Shown: positions 46,829-55,338, counted from the first letter of the stretch. The stretch: 64,000 nt of DNA from Schleiferiaceae bacterium (GCA_018401735.1 JAGYKI010000006.1:1-64000), one strand, 5' to 3'. Translations and numbers: made by a program. Notes: generated by a model not told the origin, from the sequence alone.

Positions 46829-47177
46829 TTAGGTTTCCTCAGAACGTTCGAATTTTTGAAAATATTGATAGTAGGAACTTCTTCCGATAATTATGTCCAA
46901 GAAAATCCAGAATGGTGAGCATACCATTATAAATGCAATAATGAACCCGAATGGATTTGTGTATAATGCTGATTTAAAATTGCCTTCAATTATAAAAATC
47001 ACTGACCGAGTCGAGCCGCACGATGGACATGGAATGTTGGTAGCAGCTTCTGACTAAACAAACATTTCCGACGTTAGAATTAGCTAGATTGTCTAGCATA
47101 TTGAAATAAAGCCAGATGTAACCTGCTAGACTACAAATTAGCACTAGCAGGTACAATCTAACTTTTTCGTTTAGCAT
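46829..47177 (-). pseudogene. Frameshifted DUF2752 membrane protein gene
   Basis: The first frame gives 63 residues (MLNEKVRLYLLVLICSLAGY...NVGNVCLV), then reads nonsense (RSCYQHSMSIVRL). In a second frame, beginning near 47050, the expected family core continues: EAATNIPCPSCGSTRSV, a helix FGFIIAFIMVCSPFWIF and an end ...FERSEET before the stop at 46829-46831. The total, 349 nt, is 116 codons plus one base, so a single-base insertion near the CLV codons explains it. DUF2752 proteins (CPxCGxTR) are usually encoded directly after a TM2-domain gene, as here. It may be a true pseudogene or a sequencing error. Confidence 0.75.
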
Positions 47178-47511
47178 CAGGCTAGTAACTGTTGAAGTCT
47201 TTCCATGTTCTTTTCACGAGTAGCTCCTTGAATCATAAACCAATCTATTATAGCCCAGACACCAAGACCACCGCATGTTAGTAATTTCCCTACACCCATA
47301 CCTGTCGCCACCATAAATCTGTCAATACCTAGTGTTCCTGCAAGCAGCGAAATGATAAGGCTTGTAGTAGGGTCCTTGAACTGACTTGTTGATACTACTG
47401 ACCACTTTGAGTCGTCAAGCTCGATTAGCTGGTTTCTAATTGTATTGATATGGCTGCTTCAAAGAACTTGCCATTAGACATGATAAACATGTCAACCTTT
47501 TGTGAATCCAT
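47177..47511 (-). pseudogene. Frameshifted TM2-domain protein gene
   Basis: The ATG at 47511 opens MDSQKVDMFIMSNGKFFEA and then reaches a stop in frame. One base shift later the protein continues as HINTIRNQLIELDDSKWSVV, QFKDPTTSLIISLLAGTLG, IDRFMVATGMGVGKLLTCGG, VWAIIDWFMIQGATREKN and ends at 47177-47179. The total, 335 nt, is 111 codons plus two, so one base is missing around the codons after FFEA. The GIDRF...TG loop is also a residue shorter than usual (GDTG expected). Its stop overlaps the DUF2752 start by one base (TGATG), so both were an operon. Confidence 0.8.
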
Positions 47512-48059
47512 TATTTTTATTTGGTTAATTAAAGATAAAAGAATTTGTTACTTAGAACATTTGCATAAAATTAAGCTCTCTTACGTGAGGTCTTTTATAA
47601 CTCTTAGCTTTAGGTTTGAACTTTAGTTTTATATGTCTTAAAGTTAAACTTAACCCTTACTATCAGAAGCAATATAGGGGTAAAAAGATGGATATTCTAT
47701 CATCTTATTCAGCTGATAGTTTTAGTTTTTTGAAAGTGATTCATGATTAAATAATTCTTTAATCAATGGGAATTAATGTAATTGGTGAAATGTGAACCTT
47801 AGGCCATCTTAGACGGATATGTGCATTCAAATCTAAATTCCTCCTTGGTATAGTTAGTCAAAATACCATATCACGCGCTCTATATCACCACTAAAGATTT
47901 GTACACATGGAGGCCTTGTGTCATGAATGTATTATCAGAATACTGTCTTACCTGATTTAGTGGAATTCTATTTTTTATGAGTATTGGGTGTTACAGCGAG
48001 CAATGGTAAGCATCGACATGAGCTTGACTCTCGCTAAGTGGATTTTCCCATTAAAATGT
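47512..48059. other. Gene-free AT-rich stretch
   Basis: No open frame with family support, RNA gene or clear terminator is seen. It lies between the frameshifted TM2 gene and the duplicated promoter/hairpin units. It may be eroded former coding sequence. Confidence 0.6.
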
Positions 48060-48229
48060 GCGTTTAAAACTGTAGTTAATTCGGTACTTTTGGAACAAGC
48101 ATTGGTTTTCGTCATTAGAAAAATGTGTGATAATATTCTTCTAATATACTGAAAATCAATGCTTTATCCTAATTTTTGACCATTAATTTGTTGGAAATCA
48201 TAGGGTTGTGTTTTTTGTCATGTACTAAA
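48060..48229 (+). ncRNA. Candidate small RNA, repeat unit 1 (promoter plus hairpin)
   Basis: The unit begins with a 33-bp segment (48060-48092) ending in TACTTTTG, a perfect -7 element with TTT about 19 nt upstream. The predicted start, near 48098, falls at the beginning of a hairpin: AAGCATTGGTTTTC (48097-48110) pairs with GAAAATCAATGCTT (48151-48164), 13 of 14 Watson-Crick plus one wobble. Inside, ATTAGAA (48114-48120) pairs with TTCTAAT (48139-48145). The unit ends near ATGTACTAAA (48220-48229). No ORF or clear terminator is seen. Expression is inferred. Confidence 0.45.
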
Positions 48230-48248
48230 GATTTTGTCACTAAATTGC

Positions 48249-48417
48249 GCGTTTAAAACTGTAGTTAATTCGGTACTTTTGACACTAACATTAGCTGTTA
48301 TTAGAAAATGTGTAGTAATATTCTTAACATTTACTGGTAGCTTATGCTTGTAATGATTTATAGGAAGATAATTTGTTGATAAGTATAATAGATTATGTAT
48401 TATTGTAATGTACTAAA
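48249..48417 (+). ncRNA. Candidate small RNA, repeat unit 2 (paralogue of unit 1)
   Basis: The promoter segment 48249-48281 is identical over 33 bp to unit 1, whereas the downstream part has diverged. The hairpin is kept in altered sequence: CATTAGCTGTT (48289-48299) can pair with GGTAGCTTATG (48336-48346) with one mismatch and three wobbles, while an AGAA/TTCT inner stem remains. ATGTACTAAA recurs at 48408-48417. The period is about 189 bp. Sequence change with the pairing kept suggests selection on an RNA fold. Confidence 0.45.
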
Positions 48418-48623
48418 AACAAGTACAATAACTTAAGCTAAGTAGATGCAGTACAAAAGTGGGCCATAATGGAATATGTGTATATTTGACAGTCAGAAAC
48501 CAGCTTAAAAACTTAAGAACGGACAATATTCATCAGATATTTAATTGCAAATAACAAAGCCAAAAGTAACAGACTTAACCTTTTTGGTTTAAAATAATAC
48601 ACCCGTCCAAAAATAAAATAAAA

Positions 48624-48677
48624 GGGGCATGAAGGTTTTCCCAATTTGGGGTTCGAACAAACCCTATTTCATGCCCC
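48624..48677. repeat. Inverted repeat GGGGCATGAA/TTCATGCCCC at the transposase start
   Basis: A perfect 10-bp inverted repeat (48624-48633 with 48668-48677) with further partial pairing (GGTTT/AAACC) inside surrounds the start codon of the transposase remnant. It could hide the start or be part of the element's left end. Confidence 0.5.
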
Positions 48678-48970
48678 AGTCAAAACTAAATCTTTGCTTA
48701 ACCTTAGAACATATAGACCGTTCGGTTTTTAAAAAGCTAGTAACTAAGCATTCCAGTGACAAGTACTCGAAGGGTATCAGCACTTGGACGCATTTTGTAA
48801 GTATGTTGTTTATGCAGTTCGCTCATATGGATTTCTTGCGAGATATTCAAAACGGACTGCGCAGTCTTTCGCTGGAAAAGAATCATCTGGAACATAGGTC
48901 GGGCGCTCTGTAAATCCTCTTGAGTTTTAAACAAAACGGATGCTGCTTTTTTGAGGATTTATACTTCAAC
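48671..48970 (+). pseudogene. IS4-family transposase remnant (DUF4372 N-terminal part)
   Basis: From ATG 48671 the frame gives MPQSKLNLCLTLEHIDRSVF...SSDKYSKGISTWTHFVSML and FLRDIQNGLRSLSLEKNHL, the N-terminal DUF4372 domain of IS4 transposases. After NHL the frame breaks; IGRALCKSS continues in one shifted frame and CCFFEDLYF in another, so at least two frameshifts occurred. The catalytic DDE domain is missing altogether, cut off where the DJ-1/PfpI gene ends. The element is dead. Confidence 0.8.
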
Positions 48971-49747
48971 CTAATGAATAGAACCGGGCACGTTGTGCTT
49001 ACGCAAAGCTTCAATTACTAACTCTGAAAACAAGGCACTACTATGTTGTTGTTGACCAGTGATCAATCGTCCGTCTCTGATGGCAAAGGGTGTTAAAGGC
49101 TCTTTTGCTTCATAATTGGTATTCGGGTTTTTTCTGGCTTCGGTTTCAATAGTATATTCATTGATTTTTATACCTCCAGCAGCTTGATTGTTCATTTCTT
49201 CTTCGGCATCACAGTAGCCAGTCCAGGTTTTACCGTCAGCCAGTAAGCTACCGTCAGATAATTTCGTCCAAAGCAATAAGCTTGTTCCGTGGCAAAGCAT
49301 ACCTACTACTTTGCCTTGCTCGTAGAAGTCGGCAATAAATTGATGTAGCTCTTTGTCGTCTTTAAAAGTAACCAATGGACCGCCCCCACCTGCAACACAT
49401 ACAGCATCATAATCGGCAACATTTACATCGCTTATTGAAGGCGTGTTTTCCATTAGTTTTCCAAACTCTTTGTGATTGCTAAAACCTAGCGTTACCAGAT
49501 CATTTGGGTAGATAGTTCCTTCGTTTGAAGGGTCAGAGAAACCATCAAATTCCACTTTTCCTCCTTTAGGTGAAGCCAAGTCAACTTTGAAGCCCGCTTC
49601 CAGAAAGTTATAAAAAGGTCTAGTTAATTCCTCTGCAAAAAATCCCACTGGAAACCCTTTTAATGTCGCTGGGTTTGATACGATGTACACTATCTTTTTC
49701 TCTGGGTATTTGTACGGTTGGGTTCTTCTTACTACTTGATTTTCCAT
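48971..49747 (-). CDS. DJ-1/PfpI superfamily protein (Hsp31-like, type 1 glutamine amidotransferase fold)
   Basis: The 258-residue protein has the DJ-1/PfpI fold, with the nucleophile elbow VVGMLCHGTSLLLWTKL (Cys near residue 153) and a preceding VCVAGGGGPLVTF loop with the usual Gly-rich turn. The conserved start KIVYIVSNPATLKGFPVGFFAEELTRPFYNFLEAGFKVDLASPKGG identifies the Hsp31/YhbO-like group that acts as glyoxalase/deglycase or chaperone. It is followed by the IS4 remnant and preceded on the same strand by a small membrane protein 62 bp away. Confidence 0.88.
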   Translation of the reverse strand: MENQVVRRTQPYKYPEKKIVYIVSNPATLKGFPVGFFAEELTRPFYNFLEAGFKVDLASPKGGKVEFDGFSDPSNEGTIYPNDLVTLGFSNHKEFGKLMENTPSISDVNVADYDAVCVAGGGGPLVTFKDDKELHQFIADFYEQGKVVGMLCHGTSLLLWTKLSDGSLLADGKTWTGYCDAEEEMNNQAAGGIKINEYTIETEARKNPNTNYEAKEPLTPFAIRDGRLITGQQQHSSALFSELVIEALRKHNVPGSIH

Positions 49748-49809
49748 TATTTATTCCTTATTTAATCTTTGATTTAAATTGATTGTGAAACCAGAATATT
49801 CTAAATACA

Positions 49810-50193
49810 TCAGGCTTTTTTCGACATTTTACCTGCTAGTAGCGCCAAGATTCCTATTGGTGCTAGCATAATAATTTGTGGAAAGAAAATTTCGTACACA
49901 AAGCTTGTCACCACAAATACCAGTGCCAACGCGATGTATTGAATGCCTATGTAGTTTGGTAAAATTTTAGAACGGGGGTCGCTCTTATCCTTTCTACTGA
50001 GGTAAAACAAGGTAAATGAGGATAAGTAAAGTACTACCGAAATCATATGCCAGGCAGAATGGAGTGTCCATCTAACGGTATCTGGTGCGTTTGTGGCTAA
50101 AAGAGGCGCAATAATCTCACTTTCTCCGATGAAGGTGTGGATGACGGCAACTGCCAAATTAATAAGTGCTGCGATGATAAGAAGTCGTTTCAT
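49810..50193 (-). CDS. Small membrane protein with four predicted helices, unknown function
   Basis: The 127-residue protein (from ATG 50193) has four hydrophobic segments: about 3-22, 43-64, 76-97 and 103-121. The first helices carry HTFIGESEII and WHMISVV, a His-rich pattern seen in small uncharacterised membrane proteins. It probably forms an operon with the DJ-1 gene downstream. Function is not known. The longer frame from 50226 adds a basic leader without support. Confidence 0.6.
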   Translation of the reverse strand: MKRLLIIAALINLAVAVIHTFIGESEIIAPLLATNAPDTVRWTLHSAWHMISVVLYLSSFTLFYLSRKDKSDPRSKILPNYIGIQYIALALVFVVTSFVYEIFFPQIIMLAPIGILALLAGKMSKKA

Positions 50194-50542
50194 TGCTTTA
50201 GTTTTAATGATTTTTGAATGCATCACAAAACTGCAACTTGGCTTTCTACCAGACTTAAAGATATTACTGAAAAGCTAAATGATATTACAGAAGTAGTTTG
50301 GGATTAGAGGTACATATTATGCCATTAACGGTCTAGGCTACACGCAGGTATGGATTTTTAGCACTGAACTACCCACAGAAATTATTTACTTTGAAAATTA
50401 TTTGGGGCAGCTGTGCTTTTTGCTGTATATTTTGCTCAAATTCCCGCCCTTGGCTACCTTGATAAATTAGTTAACAGATGAGCGAAGCAAATTTTCTCGA
50501 GCCTTTTGGAAACGATAAATCTTGAATTTTTAAAATCCAACC
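50194..50542. other. Intergenic stretch between divergent genes, no convincing site
   Basis: The 349-bp space between the small membrane protein and the sigma factor gene holds AT-rich sequence. I see no perfect TAnnTTTG element, hairpin or repeat. Confidence 0.5.
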
Positions 50543-51418
50543 ATGAATCCATTCTCTACTTCTTATGAAAGCGACACCCCTGATGATATTTTGGTGAGTC
50601 GGATTTTAACAGGTGATAAAAGTTCGCTCAATGGATTAATCTTGAGGCATCAGCCCTTCATCTATAATATCGCCTGGAAAATGTTGGGTGATCCGATAAA
50701 GGCAGAGGACCTTACCCAAGAAGCTTTACTTAAGATTATTTCCAATTTAAGTTCTTTTCAGGGCGATAGCTCCTTCCGCACCTGGGCGTATCGAATTGTT
50801 CGCAATCATTTTTTAAATGATCAGAAAAAGCCTAGTCAGCTTTTCGCAAACAATTTTGAAGATATGGGTAATAGGCTTGACGCAAGTCCTAGTGTTGACT
50901 TATCTGCCGACGAGCAAGAGGAAAAAAAAGAAGAAATACGGGAAGTACGTTTGCAGTGCCTTTCGGGGATGTTACTTTGTCTGACTAAGGAGCAGCGACT
51001 TATTTACATTATTGGAGATATTTTCGCGGCTGATCATACTATTGGTGCAGAAATTATGGATCTTAATAAAGATAACTTTCGTAAGAAGCTAAGTAATGCA
51101 AGGAAACAACTGCATAATTTTATGCTCAATAAATGTGGTTTGGTAAATAAGGAAAACCCCTGCCGTTGCCATAAAAAGGTAAAGGTTGCCCTAGATGTGG
51201 GAATCATTGATGCGAAAAACCTACTCTTTAACAAGCAGGAGTTCTCTAATTTTAAAAAATCTATTGAAGCGGATGCCAACTATTTGGTAGATGAGGCTGA
51301 GCAACTGTATACGGAACTGCATCGCGATCATAGTTATAAAACGACTTTTGAGAAAAAGAATTTCTTGGAGTTGGTGCTGGAAAGCCCCGATTGGAGGGAT
51401 CGCTTAAATCTATCGTAA
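50543..51418 (+). CDS. RNA polymerase sigma-70 family factor with C-terminal extension
   Basis: The 291-residue protein has sigma region 2 (about 25-95; LILRHQPFIYNIAWKMLGDP, AEDLTQEALLKI, FRTWAYRIVRNHFLND) and region 4 (about 135-185; CLTKEQRLIYIIGDIF...IMDLNKDNFRKKLSNARKQL). The 110-residue C-terminal extension starts with a Cys-rich NPCRCHKK motif and ends in helices, a form found in some large ECF groups and possibly regulatory. No anti-sigma gene is adjacent. The SDR gene starts 70 bp downstream and may be in its regulon; this is an inference. Confidence 0.85.
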   Translation: MNPFSTSYESDTPDDILVSRILTGDKSSLNGLILRHQPFIYNIAWKMLGDPIKAEDLTQEALLKIISNLSSFQGDSSFRTWAYRIVRNHFLNDQKKPSQLFANNFEDMGNRLDASPSVDLSADEQEEKKEEIREVRLQCLSGMLLCLTKEQRLIYIIGDIFAADHTIGAEIMDLNKDNFRKKLSNARKQLHNFMLNKCGLVNKENPCRCHKKVKVALDVGIIDAKNLLFNKQEFSNFKKSIEADANYLVDEAEQLYTELHRDHSYKTTFEKKNFLELVLESPDWRDRLNLS

Positions 51419-51488
51419 TTTTTTTTCCTTAAAGTGTTCACACCTGAAGTTTTTTCTTGTCTAAGTCAGAAAGAACATAATCAGGATA

Positions 51489-52250
51489 ATGAAGAACATT
51501 CAAAAAGTACTTATCACAGGCGGTGGTTCGGGTATCGGACTGGCCTTAGCGCGTAAGTTTTTAGCGCAGGGTCACCAAGTAAGTATTACGGGAAGAAACG
51601 TATCGAAACTTGAGCAAGTAAAAGCTGCGCTTCCGCAGATAAACATCTACCAAAGTGATGTTACTAAAGAAGATCAAGTACAAAAATTGGCGCAGCAACT
51701 GGAAAAAGAGTGGGGTGGTATTGATGTCTTGGTTAATAATGCTGGTATCATGTTACTATTAGATAGTGGCAATGAAGGCAATGATTTGACGAAGCAATTT
51801 GAAGAAATCGAAATTAATTTTCAGTCTCCAATTCGTTTACTGCACCACTTCTTGCCACAGCTTAAAAAGAGTAAAAAGGCCACGTTAATTAACGTTTCCT
51901 CGGGCTTGGCCTACGTTAGTTTCGCTCAAGCTCCAGTTTACTCAGCCACCAAAGCAGCCTTGCATTTTTGGACCCAAGCCATTCGGCCACAATTAAAGGC
52001 ACATTCCATTAGGGTAGTGGAATTATTACCTCCCGTGGTTGATACCAAACTCGCTAAGGATGCCGATCTAAAAGACGATAATCTTAAACCTATGCCGCCT
52101 GAAAAATTGGCGGAACTCTTTTGGAAAGATTACAACAAAGGTAAAGAAGAAATTACCCCCGGAATTTCGAAACAGTTGAAATGGATGAGCCGCTTCGCAC
52201 CTAAGTTTATTTTCAAGCAATTAAACAAACAAGTAATTCCGCAGAAATAA
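51489..52250 (+). CDS. Short-chain dehydrogenase/reductase (DltE-like)
   Basis: The 253-residue classical SDR has TGGGSGIG (10-17), the NNAGIM motif near 90, catalytic Ser in INVSSGLAYV and the YSATKAALHF active-site Tyr/Lys (about 155-160). The substrate is not identifiable, but the closing FAPKFIFKQLNKQVIPQK tail resembles the DltE/YdfG-like group. The following membrane protein gene starts 1 bp after its stop, so co-transcription is likely. Confidence 0.88.
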   Translation: MKNIQKVLITGGGSGIGLALARKFLAQGHQVSITGRNVSKLEQVKAALPQINIYQSDVTKEDQVQKLAQQLEKEWGGIDVLVNNAGIMLLLDSGNEGNDLTKQFEEIEINFQSPIRLLHHFLPQLKKSKKATLINVSSGLAYVSFAQAPVYSATKAALHFWTQAIRPQLKAHSIRVVELLPPVVDTKLAKDADLKDDNLKPMPPEKLAELFWKDYNKGKEEITPGISKQLKWMSRFAPKFIFKQLNKQVIPQK

Positions 52251-52251
52251 T

Positions 52252-52713
52252 ATGAAAAAAATACTTGCCTATATATCAATTATCGGAATGGCAGCTTTTG
52301 CGGGAAATATGATCAACATAGGTCTTAGTTATGGTTTACACTGGCAATCGTTATCACCTCTTGCTTTTCGTGAATCTTTTCAGGTGGATTTCCCCCTGCT
52401 TCTAGGACCAACCATAGCGACCTTAATGCCCGCTTTTTTTGCCACCCTGTCCTTAGTTTTTCTTAGCAAAGAAAACAAAACGGCCAGACGACACTGGTTG
52501 ATGGCCTTAGTGGCCTTACTCTTTATCAATGTTCAAACCTTAGCCTATCATTTACCTCTGAACTTGGATTTCATGGAAATAGAGTTTAGCGTAACAGACC
52601 TAAATGCGAAGCTAAACGGCTGGTTATTTTTCCACTGGATTCGAGTAGTAGTAGCTATTGTAGCGGTGGTTCAGGCAATTATAGCTTTTCAAAAACAAAC
52701 AATAAACAACTAA
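52252..52713 (+). CDS. Four-helix membrane protein, unknown function
   Basis: The 153-residue protein has four hydrophobic segments (about 5-25, 48-72, 80-101 and 121-146). The second part, NGWLFFHWIRVVVAIVAVV, resembles anthrone oxygenase-like DUF1772 proteins (a conserved W..H/R pair in the last helix), but the match is weak. It follows the SDR gene by 1 bp and precedes another membrane protein by 15 bp. Confidence 0.65.
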   Translation: MKKILAYISIIGMAAFAGNMINIGLSYGLHWQSLSPLAFRESFQVDFPLLLGPTIATLMPAFFATLSLVFLSKENKTARRHWLMALVALLFINVQTLAYHLPLNLDFMEIEFSVTDLNAKLNGWLFFHWIRVVVAIVAVVQAIIAFQKQTINN

Positions 52714-52728
52714 AATTCAAAAGCAAAA

Positions 52729-53211
52729 ATGGACAATTTTACTATTATTAATATTCAGGCTTTGATAGGTAGCATTAGCATTATTCTTGGTTTCAACTGG
52801 TGGATTAAACCCCGTCTGGCTCATCTTTCAGTTGAAATGGCCGTATTGCCATTGGTATTCTTAAATACCTTTCGCTATTTAGGTTTATCCTTTATGGCTA
52901 AGGAGCAGTTTTACGATGGTTTCCCTAGTGAGTTCTTAAATACGGTAGGAATTTGGGATATGAGTACCGCTATTTTGGCCATAATTGCCGCCGTCGGTAT
53001 AAAAGGAAAATGGAAATTAGCATTACCCTTGGTCTGGTTGTTTAACATTGTAGGCATGACCGATTTAGTAACTGCCTTTCCTCAGTTTTTTGGTTTAGAA
53101 TTATACAATCATAATTTAGGCTTTATCTGGCTTATGTTTATTACTTACGGATTAACCACCTTTTTAAGCCATATCTACATATTTATAAGACTGATTAAAA
53201 ACCTACGCTAG
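52729..53211 (+). CDS. Four-helix membrane protein, unknown function
   Basis: The 160-residue protein starts MDNFTIINIQALIGSISI and has hydrophobic segments at about 5-25, 38-55, 75-110 and 130-155. Charged residues are few. It lies 15 bp after another small membrane protein and closes the SDR operon, ahead of a strong terminator. No family is recognised. Confidence 0.65.
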   Translation: MDNFTIINIQALIGSISIILGFNWWIKPRLAHLSVEMAVLPLVFLNTFRYLGLSFMAKEQFYDGFPSEFLNTVGIWDMSTAILAIIAAVGIKGKWKLALPLVWLFNIVGMTDLVTAFPQFFGLELYNHNLGFIWLMFITYGLTTFLSHIYIFIRLIKNLR

Positions 53212-53290
53212 ACTCAGTATTATCGCAAGAGCAAGGTTTGCTTCAAAAATTTTAAGCGTTTTTCAAAATTAAAGATAGCTTAGTTTAAAG

Positions 53291-53324
53291 AAAGCGGCTT
53301 GGGTTTAAATCCAAGCCGCTTTAT
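53291..53324 (+). terminator. Terminator of the SDR operon
   Basis: Perfect 12-bp stem AAAGCGGCTTGG (53291-53302) with CCAAGCCGCTTT (53311-53322), loop GTTTAAAT; the trailing T-run is short (TTTATT). Confidence 0.75.
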
Positions 53325-53463
53325 TGGTTTTAGCTGGAACTAGCAGCGTAGTAGGGTTTTTTAAGCTTTATTGAGTTTTCTGTGCTGTTGCCAAAATTGA
53401 ATCATCTTTGCGCGGTGGCCCAAAATCTTTGGTTCAGCTCTCAAGACCCAATCAATTAATCTA

Positions 53464-54213
53464 ATGTTTAGACATCAAGGCAAAAGCCGCACTTTAAAGC
53501 AAAATTTACAGATTGCTACAGTTTTATCCTTTGTAGCGGGCATGGTAAATGTGAGTGGTTTTTTGGCTTTTAAACAGTTAACGACTAATGTAACGGGGCA
53601 TTTCGCACTTTTTATAAATGATGTGGCTGATTTTGCTTTCTGGAAAGGGACTATTTACTTCCTCTATATTTTCTCATTCCTTTTTGGTTCTTTCTTTTCA
53701 AGTTTTTTAATTGAGCGCTATCGTGCTTCCAAGCAGCTCAATGTTTTTGTTCTTCCAACTCTTCTCGAAGCTTTAATCTTAATGTCGATCGCGCTGTTTA
53801 GTAATTTACAGCTGATAGACTCACCTGATTTAATAGTTTGTCTTCTGCTTTTTGCCATGGGATTGCAAAACTCTTTTGTTACCACAATTTCCAAGGCCAT
53901 CGTGCGGACCACCCACTTAACGGGGCTTTTTACCGATTTAGGTATTGATATTTCGCAATTATTTTTTCCCAAACGACATCCTCACAGGGAGATGCTGAAA
54001 GCAAATATTAAACTAAGGATTTTCATAATCGCCTCTTTTTTTGGAGGCGGTTTATTAGGCGGTTTACTCTACTCGCGCCTCAATTTAAAGTTAAATGCAT
54101 TGCTAGTTGCCGCTTTTATTTTACTCGGTAGTTTAATTTATGATGATTTGAGATACAGGTTTATCAAAACCACTAGAAAACATAAACAAGAACGGAAAAG
54201 GCAAGTATCTTAA
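53464..54213 (+). CDS. YoaK family membrane protein (DUF1275)
   Basis: The 249-residue protein has about six membrane helices and the DUF1275 pattern SFVAGMVNVSGFLAFKQLTTNVTGHF (about residues 20-45) and GLQNSFVTTISKAIVRTTHLTGLFTDLGID (about 138-167), a conserved repeated NxTG/HxTG-like motif. DUF1275 proteins are widespread and uncharacterised. The Lys/Arg-rich end is cytoplasmic. It is monocistronic. Confidence 0.85.
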   Translation: MFRHQGKSRTLKQNLQIATVLSFVAGMVNVSGFLAFKQLTTNVTGHFALFINDVADFAFWKGTIYFLYIFSFLFGSFFSSFLIERYRASKQLNVFVLPTLLEALILMSIALFSNLQLIDSPDLIVCLLLFAMGLQNSFVTTISKAIVRTTHLTGLFTDLGIDISQLFFPKRHPHREMLKANIKLRIFIIASFFGGGLLGGLLYSRLNLKLNALLVAAFILLGSLIYDDLRYRFIKTTRKHKQERKRQVS

Positions 54214-54537
54214 AATGGTAGAGGGCTTCGGGATTGATAGGTAAATTTGGCGATGGTTTTTTGGATTGTTTTATTTTTCAGACTTTAGTAGAGTATCGAA
54301 AATCGATTCTTTTAAACCGCTTAATTAGAGAGCTTTGACGGCAAAGAGATTGATCGCCAAAGCGAAAACCAATTTTAAAATTTCACGTCTGCTTTAAGGT
54401 CGAGTAACATTTGAAGCGCGCAAGATTAATGACAAATTCGCTTGGCAGTCTCGGTTTTATGATCAGATATCATCAATAATCCAAAAGAATGGTAGGAAGA
54501 CCAGTACTTTAAATAGCTTTAGAAAAACCCCACAAAA
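54214..54537. other. Gene-free stretch after the YoaK gene
   Basis: No gene, RNA or promoter is recognised. It leads to the minus-strand terminator at 54538 and the dispersed element at 54592. Confidence 0.5.
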
Positions 54538-54563
54538 AAAGGCCATCTTTTCAGATGACCTTT
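54538..54563 (-). terminator. Minus-strand terminator with GAAA tetraloop
   Basis: On the minus strand AAAGGTCATCT-GAAA-AGATGGCCTTT is a full stem with one G-U pair and a run of seven T. On the plus strand the same position is a C-A mismatch, so the structure is built for the minus strand. It would end transcripts of the NTF2-like gene after passing through the dispersed element. Confidence 0.8.
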
Positions 54564-54591
54564 CCAGGGAATAAGCAGGAGAATCGTTTAT

Positions 54592-54857
54592 TTTACGTGA
54601 GTTCGACGTGAAATCAGGCCTCAGACCCCTTGTAAATAGTGGATTTCGAGACTATGCAGTGAAGCAATAGCGGGCTATTACAAGAAGCAGAGGCGCGGAA
54701 AGCCGCTTTTTAGAAGGGGATTAAATGGTTTTTCCAATAAAGTGAAAATACTCTCATCTAGTTCATTTGCCGTAGTCCGCCACAGCCTGCACGATCTAGA
54801 CTTGTCTTTTCTTTTTATTGAAAATCTGAGGCTATGATTTATAGTCGAACTCACGTT
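54592..54857. mobile_element. MITE-like dispersed element, best full copy
   Basis: The 266-bp stretch is bounded by imperfect terminal inverted repeats of about 33 bp: ACGTGAGTTCGACGTG (left, from 54595) and the reverse complement of its equivalent AGTCGAACTCACGT (right, ending 54856). Both continue inward to CCTCAGA/TCTGAGG. It has no ORF. Similar copies or ends occur at 4551, 12363, 12436, 55925, 57113, 59923, 60948 and 63790 of this window. The right end touches the stop codon of the NTF2-like gene. Confidence 0.6.
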
Positions 54858-55338
54858 ATTTAAAACTCCAAAACACTTTTTTCACTTTCCATTTACCGTT
54901 CTCTTTTTCAAGGGTGATGTACTCATTCCAACGCGCTACATCGGTGCCGGTTTCCAGTAAAACCGTGGCTACATTATCTTCAATACCGGTTACGGTAATT
55001 ATGTTTTCTTGTAGTTCGGGGGCGATTTGGGTTTGACCCTGCATCAGTCGTTTTAGGTCTTGAGCATTTTGACGTTCACTTAATTTCCCGTCGTGGTTTA
55101 AACCCTGATTCGTAAAGTCTTTGTGTAAGACACTAATCATTTCTTGGAAATCACCTTCGTGGTAGTTTTCGATATAGGTGCGCACCGTATTTTCTAAAGT
55201 GGTACCTGGTTCCCCATCTTCTGCGGCAGAAATGATGTAAATGGGAAGTTGAATTTCTTCGTTGCCAGGGTGCTTTGCTAAAACGCTACTGCTAATACTT
55301 AATCCGGCAGCAAGGGCTAAAAATGTTAACTTTTTCAT
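54856..55338 (-). CDS. Secreted NTF2-like (SnoaL/DUF4440-type) protein
   Basis: The 160-residue protein has a signal peptide (MKKLTFLALAAGLSISSSVLA) and a nuclear-transport-factor-2-like cone fold: helix TLENTVRTYIENYHEGDFQEMISVLHKDF, then strands VATVLLETGTDV, WNEYITLEKENGKWKVKKVFWSF. Members are enzymes, lumazine- or small-molecule-binding proteins. There is no catalytic His/Asp pair that I can assign. It is monocistronic, and the dispersed element begins at its stop codon. Confidence 0.75.
   Translation of the reverse strand: MKKLTFLALAAGLSISSSVLAKHPGNEEIQLPIYIISAAEDGEPGTTLENTVRTYIENYHEGDFQEMISVLHKDFTNQGLNHDGKLSERQNAQDLKRLMQGQTQIAPELQENIITVTGIEDNVATVLLETGTDVARWNEYITLEKENGKWKVKKVFWSFK

Noticed and set aside
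48060..48417. Integron attC-like or CRISPR-like repeat
   Set aside because: There are only two units, no spacer/repeat regularity, no integrase or cas genes, and no attC core pairs (GTTRRRY/RYYYAAC) in proper order.
50194..50542. Sigma-54 or TAnnTTTG promoter before the ECF sigma gene
   Set aside because: Near matches are off by one base in spacing and none has a partner element.
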